Source: Deltaproteobacteria bacterium
Lineage (GTDB): Bacteria; Desulfobacterota; Desulfuromonadia; Geobacterales; Pseudopelobacteraceae
Direction of reading: 5' to 3'
DNA length: 39,522 bases
NCBI GenBank assembly: GCA_016182975.1
Contig: JACPFJ010000038.1
Coordinates: 1 to 39,522, forward strand
Numbering within the stretch: position 1 is the stretch's first letter; each line of letters starts with the position of its first letter. Under the pieces are notes generated by a model. It ran no database searches. It saw only the letters and a program-made list of their open reading frames with translations, and was not told the DNA's origin. The position numbers were made by a program, and so were the translations under genes. Below are positions 18,549 to 25,877 of this stretch, one piece after another.

Positions 18549-19055
18549 ATGGCTCTCAATCAGTCAATCGTTGCACAACTGGATGTCACGGAAGAGGAAC
18601 TGACCAAGCTTCTGACCAATGATGTCATCGAGGTGTTTGCTACCATGGTAGGGATGGAGGATCTGCTTCATCTCCCCCTGGTGGTCGATCCGGTCAGCCA
18701 TTTCAATGACTGCGTCACGGCCATGGTCGGCCTGGCAGGGGCCTACAACGGCATGGTGAGCCTGCATGCCACCCATAATCTGGCCCTCTCCTTTACCTCA
18801 CAGATGCTGGGGCTGGAGGTGACCGAGATCGATGCCGACGTCCACGACGCCCTTGGGGAGATAACGAACATGATCGCCGGCTCCTTCAAGCACCACCTCT
18901 CCAACGCAGGAAACGACGTCAAGATGTCAACCCCTTCGGTGGTGAACGGCAAGGAGTATGTCCTTTCCGTGGGGGTGCCTTCCGATACCCTCACGCTCCT
19001 TTTCGATGTCAATGACGAATGGTTTCTCGTCAGTGTTGTTCTGGAGAAGGAATAG
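18549..19055 (+). CDS. CheX/CheC-like phosphatase-domain protein
   Basis: 168 residues, a single CheX-type domain. CheX and CheC dephosphorylate the receiver CheY-P using a conserved Glu and Asn. The E-x-x-N motif is seen as DALGEITNMIAGSFK (Glu104, Asn107), followed by the usual beta strand pattern (STPSVVNGKEYVLSVGV, LTLLFDVNDEWFLVSVVLE). The start is the ATG at 18549, five bases after AAGGAGG; a GTG three bases earlier is too close. The gene is followed after six bases by a PilZ-domain gene, so the pair may link receiver phosphorylation with cyclic-di-GMP. It is probably cytoplasmic. Its partner receiver is not evident. Confidence 0.87.
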   Translation: MALNQSIVAQLDVTEEELTKLLTNDVIEVFATMVGMEDLLHLPLVVDPVSHFNDCVTAMVGLAGAYNGMVSLHATHNLALSFTSQMLGLEVTEIDADVHDALGEITNMIAGSFKHHLSNAGNDVKMSTPSVVNGKEYVLSVGVPSDTLTLLFDVNDEWFLVSVVLEKE

Positions 19056-19061
19056 CCTGTC

Positions 19062-19661
19062 ATGCCGAAGTTCGTGGTGGTGGCAAACAGCGAGGCAGTA
19101 ATAAAGACAATTACGGATGTCCTCCAAGCGGATGGGGCGGACGCAATTGCGCTCAGTTCGCTGGCGGAACTGCCGGCGATCCTCAGGGAAGTGCCGGTCA
19201 ACGGCATTCTGCTGGACCTGGTTACATCCGCCAAGGCCACGGCGCAGGAGAAACGGGAAACAAACGAGCTGATCCAGCTCTATCCGCATGCCAAGACGAA
19301 GGTGATCGACCATGAAGTGAAGATCCTCGGCAACAGCAGCTCGTTCCAGCACTTCATACAGGAGTGCCGGTCATTTACGCCCAGGGTTATCCGTAGAGGC
19401 AGCCGGCAGGTCCGATTCATAGGATTTCTTCTTTCAACGGACAGCGACTTCACCGATGCCGACAAGACGGTGACGCTCAATATCTCCGACGACGGCTGCT
19501 TTGTCTACAGCACCGGGGAGTGGAAGGCGGGCGACCGTGTCTGGCTCCGCTTCAGCGAAAACGAGTGCGTGGTGCAGGGGGTTGTCCGCTGGTGGCAGCC
19601 GTGGGGAAACAATAAGAGGATGCCGGGGATCGGGATCAGGTTCGAATTCAGTCAAGCCTAG
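19062..19661 (+). CDS. PilZ-domain protein with degenerate receiver-like N-terminus
   Basis: 199 residues. The first 100 or so (MPKFVVVANSEAVIKTITDVL...NGILLDL) have the layout of a receiver domain, but the acidic pocket residues at the start are missing, so it is unlikely to be phosphorylated normally. Residues about 108-199 are a PilZ domain. The arginine motif lies in RRGSRQVR and the second motif in LNISDDGCFV, matching the RxxxR and (D/N)xSxxG cyclic-di-GMP ligands. PilZ proteins translate cyclic-di-GMP levels into changes in motility or surface behaviour. It is co-transcribed with the CheX-like gene. Confidence 0.85.
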   Translation: MPKFVVVANSEAVIKTITDVLQADGADAIALSSLAELPAILREVPVNGILLDLVTSAKATAQEKRETNELIQLYPHAKTKVIDHEVKILGNSSSFQHFIQECRSFTPRVIRRGSRQVRFIGFLLSTDSDFTDADKTVTLNISDDGCFVYSTGEWKAGDRVWLRFSENECVVQGVVRWWQPWGNNKRMPGIGIRFEFSQA

Positions 19662-19687
19662 GAGAGCGTTCAGCTTTTTCCAGGATC

Positions 19688-19725
19688 AAAAAACGCTCGC
19701 GCGAGTCTACTCGGCGAGCGTTTTT
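19688..19725. terminator. Bidirectional terminator between the PilZ gene and the pepN remnant
   Basis: AAAAAACGCTCGC (19688-19700) pairs with GCGAGCGTTTTT (19714-19725). Both strands end in a T run. On the minus strand it overlaps the end of the remnant gene, whose stop is in the loop. Confidence 0.8.
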
Positions 19726-19910
19726 GCTATCACCTCGAAGACGTCGGAGGGGAGATCGGGGTTTCGCCGCAGCAAGAGGCGCGAGGTGACTACGGTCGTC
19801 TCCTCGCCGAGTTCGAAGCGGAGTTCGACGCCATCGACCAGGTAGTCGGGAGGGAGGTAATCCCTGCGGTAAACGACACGATGCGCGGCATCAGCCATGT
19901 TCAAACTCAT
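19707..19910 (-). pseudogene. pepN: Aminopeptidase N remnant: N-terminus fused in frame to C-terminus
   Basis: A 67-residue ORF. Residues about 13-52 (YRRDYLPPDYLVDGVELRFE, then LGEETTVVTSRLLLRRNPD) line up with the extreme N-terminus of PepN; the E. coli protein has YRHDYRAPDYQITDIDLTFD there. Residues 53-67 (LPSDVFEVIAKTLAE, then stop) line up with its extreme C-terminus (LSGDLYEKITKALA). About 800 residues, including the whole zinc peptidase domain, are absent, yet the frame is kept. It therefore cannot be a peptidase. The best reading is an internal deletion of a once complete gene that left its start, its stop and a terminator. Alignment is from memory of the E. coli sequence. A deletion during assembly is the main alternative. 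Confidence 0.8.
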
Positions 19911-19948
19911 CTCAACCCGCCATTTGAATTAAGCTGGAAAAAGCTTTG

Positions 19949-20242
19949 TCCACGAAAGACACGAAATAATCTCTGCAAACCTCACCACAGAGTCACAGAG
20001 GGCACAGAGAAAAGCCTTTTATCCTGAAAAAAGCAGTTCAACACAGACACTGAGACACAGAGTAAAAATCAGGCATCAAATCAAAAGATTGCGTATCGAG
20101 GATTGTAGGTAGCAGATTCTCCTGACAGGTGAGCGAGATGTTTTTAATTTCTTCAATGATTTCTCTGTGTTCTCTGTGACTCTGTGGTTGAAGTGCCGTT
20201 TTCAGGTTTAATGGTTTGGTTTTTTTGGTGTTTTTCGTGGAT
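19949..20242. repeat. Nested inverted repeat of CACAGAG/CACGAAAG type, no gene
   Basis: The outer arms are TCCACGAAAGACACGAAAT (19949-19967) and its inverse near 20225-20242. Inside lie CCACAGAGTCACAGAG...CACAGAGA (19985-20010) and its inverse TCTCTGTGTTCTCTGTGACT (20161-20186). A third left-hand array, ACACAGACACTGAGACACAG, follows at 20040-20060. The core of about 100 bases has no supported ORF. This accounts for the whole gene-free stretch 19911-20259. The flank CTGAAAAAAGCAGTTCAA (20025-20042) resembles the flank of the next element. Confidence 0.75.
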
Positions 20243-20259
20243 AACTGCCTTGATCAGGT

Positions 20260-20565
20260 TTAACCGTAGACCGCCAGCCCCATGACCAGGTCGGCCATCT
20301 CGGCCGGATCGTGGGTGAACCTGACCCCAATCTCACCGCCATGCTGCCAGGCAACGGTTGCGCCGAATTGCCCGAAATGGCCGATGTGAAGCCGCACCGC
20401 CGTCCCTTGGCCCAACTGGCGGCCGATCAGGAGCTTGGCGCCGCCGACCGAGATGTTCACGATCCGGCAGTCGTGCCACTGCCCGTCTTCCATGATCCGG
20501 GCCTCAACCAGGATGGCCCGGCGATCATGCTCCCGTTGGTTCGATGCGCCCGTCTGTATCTGCAT
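20260..20565 (-). CDS. Stand-alone PilZ-domain protein
   Basis: 101 residues, a single PilZ domain. The N-terminal arginine motif (REHDRRAILVEARI) and VNISVGGAKLLI give the expected cyclic-di-GMP ligands, and the C-terminal half (ATVAWQHGGEIGVRF) is the usual W-x-x-x-x-x-x-GVxF ending. The start is the ATG at 20565, five bases after AAGGTGG. A longer frame to 20646 would read into the octamer repeat and is rejected. It lies downstream of, and on the same strand as, the adenylate cyclase gene, but the repeat element at 20600-20725 separates them. Confidence 0.9.
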   Translation of the reverse strand: MQIQTGASNQREHDRRAILVEARIMEDGQWHDCRIVNISVGGAKLLIGRQLGQGTAVRLHIGHFGQFGATVAWQHGGEIGVRFTHDPAEMADLVMGLAVYG

Positions 20566-20599
20566 GGATGCCACCTTGTTAAACCCGGAAAAAACAGTT

Positions 20600-20725
20600 G
20601 AAACGCAAAGACGCAAGGACGCAGAGTAAAAACAGCCAATTAACAATACAAAAACAGCACCTTTTGGGTGAAGGTTTTTTTTCTATAAGGACTTGATCCT
20701 CTTTGCGACTTGGCGCCCTTGCGTT
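20600..20725. repeat. Octamer inverted-repeat element (ACGCAAAG type)
   Basis: The left arm has three units (ACGCAAAG, ACGCAAGG, ACGCAGAG) ending at 20626. The right arm (20699-20725) is the degenerate inverse ending CTTGCGTT. The spacer starts GTAAAAACAG, as at 17064, and contains CACCTTTTGGGTG. The outer flanks GGAAAAAACAGTTGAA and GCCGTTTTCAGGTTT also recur at the neighbouring element. Confidence 0.75.
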
Positions 20726-20758
20726 AAGAAACAGCCGTTTTCAGGTTTTATCAGCAGC

Positions 20759-23077
20759 TCATTTCGATGTCATAGTCCAGACCCCCGCCCAAGTCCCCTC
20801 CGGAGGATTGGCCTTGAGGTGCTCGCAGCGGTCGAGGTAGAGCTGCGAGAGTCTGTCCTGCGGATGCAGGCGAAGGGCCTCCCTGAACGACTTGATCGCC
20901 AGGTGCCAGCTGCCGCTCCGGTATGCGTTGCGTCCATCCCTGAAATGACCGGTCACCTCCATCACGTTGGGAAACGTCTCATCGGTATGGTAGTCGAGGA
21001 CCTCGTAGATCCTGACGGGTTGCGTCTTCCCCTTGACCACCACGTCGTCGATGTCGCGGATACGGTAGGTGCCGCGCAGCCGGTGATAGGTGTTCTCGCT
21101 GATGAGTATCCTGGTGCTGTACTGCTTGCAGGCGGATTCGAGGCGCGAGGCCAGGTTGACGCCGTCTCCGATGACCGTGTAGTCCATCCGCTTGGGCGAG
21201 CCGATGTTGCCGCATACCACCGTATCCGTGTTGAGGCCGACGCCGATCTCGACAGGTTTCTTGCGGTCGGCGGCGCGCCCGGCGTTCCAATTGCGCAAGG
21301 CGTTGATCATGGCGATGGCGCAGCGTACGGCGCGGTCCTCGTTGTCGTCATGGGCAACCGGGATCCCGAAGGCGGCCATGATGGCATCGCCGATGAACTT
21401 GTCCAGCATCCCCCCTTCGGCCTGGATGCAGTCCACCATGAGGGTGAAATATTCGTTCAGCAGGCTGACCGTGCCGTGGGCGCCCAACTCCTCGGTGAGG
21501 GTGGTGAAGCCGCGGATGTCCGAGAAGAGCACCGTGGCGGTCGTGCTCTTGCCGCCGAGGATGTCCTCGCCGCCGGCGAGAAGTTGATCGGCCAGCCCCG
21601 GATCCATGTAGCGCGACATGGTGGACTTCATCCGTTTCTCGCCGGAGATGTCCTCGAACATGATCATGGTGCCCAGTTTCTTTCCTTCGCCGCTGATGAG
21701 CGGCAGGACCGAGATGTTGGCGGAGACCCTCTTGCCGCCGAATTCGAGCTCGGCGTCCATGGTCAACTCGGGCCTCTGGGTCTGCTCCACCCGCTGCGCC
21801 TTCTCCACGATCCAGGAGTTGCGGCCGGCAAAGAAATCGGCCACATCCCTGCCGATGACCTCCGCGCTCTCCACCTTCATGATCCGCTGCCCCGCGGCGT
21901 TGCAGGTGACTATCCTGCCGTCCTCGTCGAGGGTGACGACGCCGTTCGACATGCTTTGCAGCATGCTCTCGTTGTAGTTTTTCATGTTCTCGACGTCATT
22001 GAACAGCTTGGCGTTTTCCAGGGCGATGGAGACCTGGGCCGTGAACGCCTTCAGGCGGGACTCATCCTCATCGCTGAAGGGACCGCCGCGTCTGTTGAGC
22101 ACCTGGGTGACGCCGATGGTCTTCCCCTGCTTGTTCACCACGGGGGTACAGAGGATGGAGCGGGTAAAGTAGCCGGTCTTTTTGTCGAAGGCGGGATTGA
22201 AACGCAGGTCTGCGTAGGCATGGGGGATGTTCACGGACACGCCGCTGGTGAACACCGCCCCGGCAATGCTCAGGTGATTGGGGAAACGGATCTGGGTGGC
22301 GCCGATCCCCTCGCCGACCAGGGACCAGAGCTCATTGCTCCTCTCGTCGTTCAGGAAAAGGGTGGAGCGGTCGGCCTGCAACATCCTGGTGGCTTCACCC
22401 ATCACCTTGCGCAGCAGGGTGCCCAGTTCGATCTCCGAGGTGATGTCGGCCACCACGTCGAGAAATTCGAGTTCCTGGGCGCGCGAGCGCCGCATCTTCT
22501 CGATGAATTGCGCACCCTGCAGGGCGATTGCCGCCTGCATGGTTATGGCTTCGAGAAGCTCCAGGTCATCCCGGGTGAACCTCCCCTGCCTCTTGTTCAG
22601 GACCTGGGCGACCCCGATGATCTCCCCCCTGACCGTCCTGATCGGGGTGCAGATCATGTCCCTGGTCACGTAGCCGGTCTGCTTGTCGACCTCGAGGTTG
22701 AAGCGCTTGTCCCTGTAGACGTCGTGTACGATGATCCCCTTGCCCGCCTGAAAGACGTGGCCGGCGATGCCGCTCGTGTTGAGGACGCGTATGCGGCGTT
22801 TGAAGTTGCCCTGGGCCACGATGGAGTAGAGTTCGCCGGTCTGGCTGTCGTTGAGAAAGAGCGAGCCGCGCTCGGCCCCCACTTCCATGGAGGTCATCTC
22901 GACCAGGATTTCGAGGATCTCGTCCAGGGAGTCGATGGCGGCGAGCCTGTGGGAGACGCCGAGAAGCATCTCGGAGCGATAGAGGCGTCTCTCCTGGTCA
23001 GCCGCTGTCCCCTTGCCCCTGGCAGCGCCTCTGGCGGCGCCTGCCGGTTTTGCCTGTCGTGCCGTGGAGTTCTCCAT
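20759..23077 (-). CDS. GAF-GAF-PAS class III adenylate cyclase
   Basis: 772 residues, cytoplasmic. GAF 1 lies at about 50-195, GAF 2 at 205-355, PAS at 365-480, the class III catalytic domain at 510-690, and a short TPR-like tail at 705-755. Metal-binding Asp520 (LFSDIRGFT) and Asp564 (DKFIGDAIMAAFG) are present. Lys560 and Asp632 (MDYTVIGD) are the pair that selects ATP over GTP, and Asn641/Arg645 stabilise the transition state. It should therefore make cAMP from ATP. The domain order resembles cyanobacterial CyaB-type cyclases, whose GAF domains bind cyclic nucleotides. The start overlaps the stop of the coiled-coil gene by one base (TGATG), so translation is coupled. It is the last gene of a minus-strand run with a receiver protein. 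Confidence 0.95.
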   Translation of the reverse strand: MENSTARQAKPAGAARGAARGKGTAADQERRLYRSEMLLGVSHRLAAIDSLDEILEILVEMTSMEVGAERGSLFLNDSQTGELYSIVAQGNFKRRIRVLNTSGIAGHVFQAGKGIIVHDVYRDKRFNLEVDKQTGYVTRDMICTPIRTVRGEIIGVAQVLNKRQGRFTRDDLELLEAITMQAAIALQGAQFIEKMRRSRAQELEFLDVVADITSEIELGTLLRKVMGEATRMLQADRSTLFLNDERSNELWSLVGEGIGATQIRFPNHLSIAGAVFTSGVSVNIPHAYADLRFNPAFDKKTGYFTRSILCTPVVNKQGKTIGVTQVLNRRGGPFSDEDESRLKAFTAQVSIALENAKLFNDVENMKNYNESMLQSMSNGVVTLDEDGRIVTCNAAGQRIMKVESAEVIGRDVADFFAGRNSWIVEKAQRVEQTQRPELTMDAELEFGGKRVSANISVLPLISGEGKKLGTMIMFEDISGEKRMKSTMSRYMDPGLADQLLAGGEDILGGKSTTATVLFSDIRGFTTLTEELGAHGTVSLLNEYFTLMVDCIQAEGGMLDKFIGDAIMAAFGIPVAHDDNEDRAVRCAIAMINALRNWNAGRAADRKKPVEIGVGLNTDTVVCGNIGSPKRMDYTVIGDGVNLASRLESACKQYSTRILISENTYHRLRGTYRIRDIDDVVVKGKTQPVRIYEVLDYHTDETFPNVMEVTGHFRDGRNAYRSGSWHLAIKSFREALRLHPQDRLSQLYLDRCEHLKANPPEGTWAGVWTMTSK

Positions 23078-23526
23078 CAGTCGCAGTTCGCCTCCCGCCT
23101 CTCCTGCAGCGCCTCCCGCAGCGCCCGTATCGTCTGCTGCAACTGTTTCACATCGTCGCGGTAGGCAGCGCGCTCTTCCTCAAGCCGCTCCTCGATAGCC
23201 ATGCCCTTGCGCTCCATCTCGTTGCGCAACTCCCGGATCGTTGTCTTGAGCTGGAGGTTCTCGTCACTGTCGAGCGCGATGCTCTCCTGAAAGCGCCTCT
23301 CGGTCTCGTAACGGACGGCTTCGAGTTCGTCCCGTTGGGCGACGATGGCGGCACGCAGTTGCATGATCTCGTCCTGCGCGGTCGCCAGCGCCTCTTGAAT
23401 GGAACGCTCCTTGTCGTGCCGCATGGCCTCCAATTGTTCGCGCATGGCGGCTATGGTCCCCTTGAGGTGGCGGTTCTCGTCGAGGGTCTGCTGCAATTCG
23501 TCCGTTGTCTGAATGTCTCTTTCCAT
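23077..23526 (-). CDS. Coiled-coil protein between receiver and cyclase genes
   Basis: 149 residues, almost entirely a predicted coiled coil. Four or five similar segments follow one another (LKGTIAAMREQLEAMRHDKE, LRAAIVAQRDELEAVRYETE, LKTTIRELRNEMERKGMAIE, LQQTIRALREALQERRE). They suggest a repeat of about 35 residues. No enzyme motif or membrane segment is seen. The start chosen (MERDIQTTDELQQ) lies 11 bases after the upstream stop; a longer frame to 23619 overlaps the receiver gene and reads like noise. It may be a scaffold linking the receiver to the cyclase, inferred from context only. Confidence 0.75.
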   Translation of the reverse strand: MERDIQTTDELQQTLDENRHLKGTIAAMREQLEAMRHDKERSIQEALATAQDEIMQLRAAIVAQRDELEAVRYETERRFQESIALDSDENLQLKTTIRELRNEMERKGMAIEERLEEERAAYRDDVKQLQQTIRALREALQERREANCD

Positions 23527-23536
23527 GGGGCGGGAG

Positions 23537-23953
23537 CTACATGATGAGCCCATACCTGGTGAGCATCCCGCCAAGGATGGCCTCATCGACCGGCTTGACG
23601 ATATAATCGTTGCAATCACCCTCGAACATGGCCTCCATCATGTCGTTGGGTGAGCCGAGCGAGGTGGTCATGATGATGATCGACCTGTCGGTCCCTGATA
23701 CGCCGGCCTCCCTCTCCATGGTGCGTATCCGCTTCAGGGCCTCCTGGCCGTCCATTTCCGGCATGATGATGTCGAGAAATACCAGGGAGTACGGCTTGCC
23801 GGCCTTAAGCGCCTGCCCGAACAGCTCTACGGCCTGGAGACCATTCACTGCCCTGGTAACGTCCGTGATGCCGAGGAGGTTGAGCATCAGCTCCATCCTG
23901 CTCCCAATGAAGACGTCATCATCGACGACCAGGGTTCTCTGCCCGTTTTCCAT
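23537..23953 (-). CDS. Single-domain response regulator
   Basis: 138 residues, one receiver domain with no output domain. The acidic pocket is VVDDD (residues 9-13), the phosphorylation site Asp61 is in LVFLDIIMPEMDG, the Thr switch is in IIIMTTS, and Lys is in DYIVKP. GGAGGG before the ATG supports the start. It heads the tight run receiver, coiled coil, adenylate cyclase, so its likely job is to pass a phosphorylation signal to the cyclase, possibly through the coiled-coil protein. No histidine kinase lies in the window. Confidence 0.93.
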   Translation of the reverse strand: MENGQRTLVVDDDVFIGSRMELMLNLLGITDVTRAVNGLQAVELFGQALKAGKPYSLVFLDIIMPEMDGQEALKRIRTMEREAGVSGTDRSIIIMTTSLGSPNDMMEAMFEGDCNDYIVKPVDEAILGGMLTRYGLIM

Positions 23954-24077
23954 GAATCCCTCCGTAAACGTTGGAAATCCGCCTGTTGTTCACACTGCAT
24001 CTGTATACACCCTTCAGCGGTAAAAGTGAACCGGGATAAATAAAAATGCGGAACAATAACCAAAACAAAGGCTGAAT

Positions 24078-24162
24078 TTAACGCAAAGACGCAAGGATGC
24101 AAAGAAAATGGTTTTTTCAGGATATGACTTTGCGGCTTTGACTCCTTGCGCCTTTGCGTTAA
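24078..24162. repeat. Octamer inverted-repeat element (ACGCAAAG type), short spacer
   Basis: The left arm TTAACGCAAAGACGCAAGG runs to 24104. The right arm (24128-24162) is the inverse and ends CCTTTGCGTTAA. The spacer is only about 23 bases. It ends 15 bases beyond the stop of the sigma-54 regulator gene. Confidence 0.75.
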
Positions 24163-24177
24163 TGCGTTGCAGGTCAT

Positions 24178-25605
24178 TTAACGAGGGGCGCTTCCCCGTT
24201 TCCTTACGAGGCGGTTGTTGAGGGCCGTGCGGGTCATCCCCAGCAGCATCGCCGCCGCCCCCTGGTTGCCGTCGGTCATGGACAAGGCCCGCGTGATCAG
24301 ATGCTCCTCGGCCTCCTTGAGTGTGGGGAAGTTGTCAAAGACGATCCGCTGCTCCCCCGGTGGAGGGGATTTTACGGCCGGGTCGCCTCCCCTGTTCGGG
24401 TGATCCCGGGTGAGCTTTTCGCGAAACCGTTCCACGGACAGCATGCCGGATTCATGCTGCGCCACGGCATCAAAGACCATGGCCTGCAACTCCCGGACAT
24501 TCCCGGGAAAGGGGTAATTGGCCAGATATGTCATCAGTTCGGGGGGGAAAGAGGGCCTTTTCTTGTTCAGAATGCCCGCCGCCTGTTCGATGAAATGGTC
24601 GACCAGCAGGGGGATGTCCTCGCGGCGTTCCCGCAGCGGAGGTATGCAGCAACTGTGCGTGCTGAGGCGGTAATAGAGATCGCTCCTGAAGCTGCCGGAC
24701 GAGATCATCTCGGGCAGGTTCCGGTTGGTAGTGGCGATCACCCTGGCGGTGCTGCGCCTCGGTTCGTCGGAGCCGAGCGGGTAGTATTCATGCTCCTGGA
24801 GAAGCCGCAGCAGCTTGACCTGCGAGCTGTTGCCGAGATCCCCGATCTCGTCGAGGAAAATGGTGCCGTCGGCGGCGGTGGCGATCAGCCCGTCCCGAAT
24901 CCGGTCCGCACCGGTGTAGGAGCCCTTGCTGTGCCCGAAGAGCGTATCGGAGAAGACCTGATCGTCGAGCCCGGCCACATTGACCGCAATATGCTTGCCG
25001 CTCCTTTTGCTCAAGGCATGGATCGTCCTGGCGAAACACTCCTTGCCGACCCCTGTTTCCCCATATATCAGGACCGGCTGGCCGGAGCCGGCGACACTCT
25101 CGATATAGTGGAAGATCGCCCTCATCTTGGGATTGACCGTGATGATCGAGGCGAATGCGTCTTCGTGGGCGAGCTTCCCTTCGAGGAGATGCTGTTTTAA
25201 CGCGGTTACCTCATTGCGCAGCCTGAACATTTCCAGGGCCTTGCCGACCGTGGTGACAAAGCGGCTGATATCCATGGGCTTGAGCAGATAGTCGCAAGCC
25301 CCTCCCTTCATGCACTCTACGGCGGTTTCGAGGTCGTTGGAGCCGGTAAGAATGAGAACCTGCGTATGGGGGTGGGAATAGACGATCTGTTTCAGGAGTT
25401 CTTGGCCGGACATCCCCGGCATGTAGAGATCCAGCACGACCACGGCAACCTCGTGCTCCGCCAGGGCGGGAAGGACCTGACTGCCGTCGGTGACGGCCAG
25501 TATCCTGTTGGGAAAGGCATCGCGCAGGATGCGCGATGAAAAGAGGAGTATCTCCTGCTCGTCATCGACAAGCAGGATTACCTGGGAAGTACTCGTGGTG
25601 GACAT
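24178..25605 (-). CDS. Sigma-54-dependent response regulator (NtrC family)
   Basis: 475 residues. The receiver domain (8-125) has acidic residues LVDDE, phospho-site Asp59 (VVLDLYMPG) and Lys109. The AAA+ domain (about 155-390) has Walker A GETGVGKE (182-189), Walker B GTIFLDE and arginine fingers in RSDLYYRLS. The sigma-54 contact loop reads GSYTGA (228-233) instead of GAFTGA. Tyr for Phe is a known working variant; the Ser is less usual. A Fis-type helix-turn-helix is at 446-467 (NQGAAAMLLGMTRTALNNRL). The ATG at 25605 follows GAGG by eight bases and is preferred to a GTG at 25635. The protein activates sigma-54 promoters when phosphorylated. It is divergent from the chemoreceptor gene. Confidence 0.94.
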   Translation of the reverse strand: MSTTSTSQVILLVDDEQEILLFSSRILRDAFPNRILAVTDGSQVLPALAEHEVAVVVLDLYMPGMSGQELLKQIVYSHPHTQVLILTGSNDLETAVECMKGGACDYLLKPMDISRFVTTVGKALEMFRLRNEVTALKQHLLEGKLAHEDAFASIITVNPKMRAIFHYIESVAGSGQPVLIYGETGVGKECFARTIHALSKRSGKHIAVNVAGLDDQVFSDTLFGHSKGSYTGADRIRDGLIATAADGTIFLDEIGDLGNSSQVKLLRLLQEHEYYPLGSDEPRRSTARVIATTNRNLPEMISSGSFRSDLYYRLSTHSCCIPPLRERREDIPLLVDHFIEQAAGILNKKRPSFPPELMTYLANYPFPGNVRELQAMVFDAVAQHESGMLSVERFREKLTRDHPNRGGDPAVKSPPPGEQRIVFDNFPTLKEAEEHLITRALSMTDGNQGAAAMLLGMTRTALNNRLVRKRGSAPR

Positions 25606-25877
25606 TGTTCGCCTCGTCTCATATGTGTCCCGCACAACAGGGGAACGGCGCCATGCCGAGGTATCTCACATCTTCCTGCCACAATATAGAGAGTTGCCAC
25701 AATCGTGGCAACTCATTTTTCTCACCCGCCCCCCCGTGCAAAGAGTAACCATTCAATATGTAAACATAAAAATATAATGGACGCGATGTGGCATGTTTGC
25801 TGCTATCTCGGGACATGCCGGTTATGTGGATTACGATGCAATTCGGTTGAAAAATACATGCTGCGGGGAGGCTCAAG

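Noticed and set aside
19949..20242. Possible decayed gene between the CACAGAG arms
   Set aside because: A minus-strand reading of the core gives about 35 residues without a stop but no start, no ribosome site and no recognisable family.
20693..23164. 823-codon open frame on the plus strand opposite the adenylate cyclase
   Set aside because: The minus-strand frame has two GAF domains, a PAS domain and complete cyclase motifs, while this one is a His/Asp/Val-rich mirror without domains.
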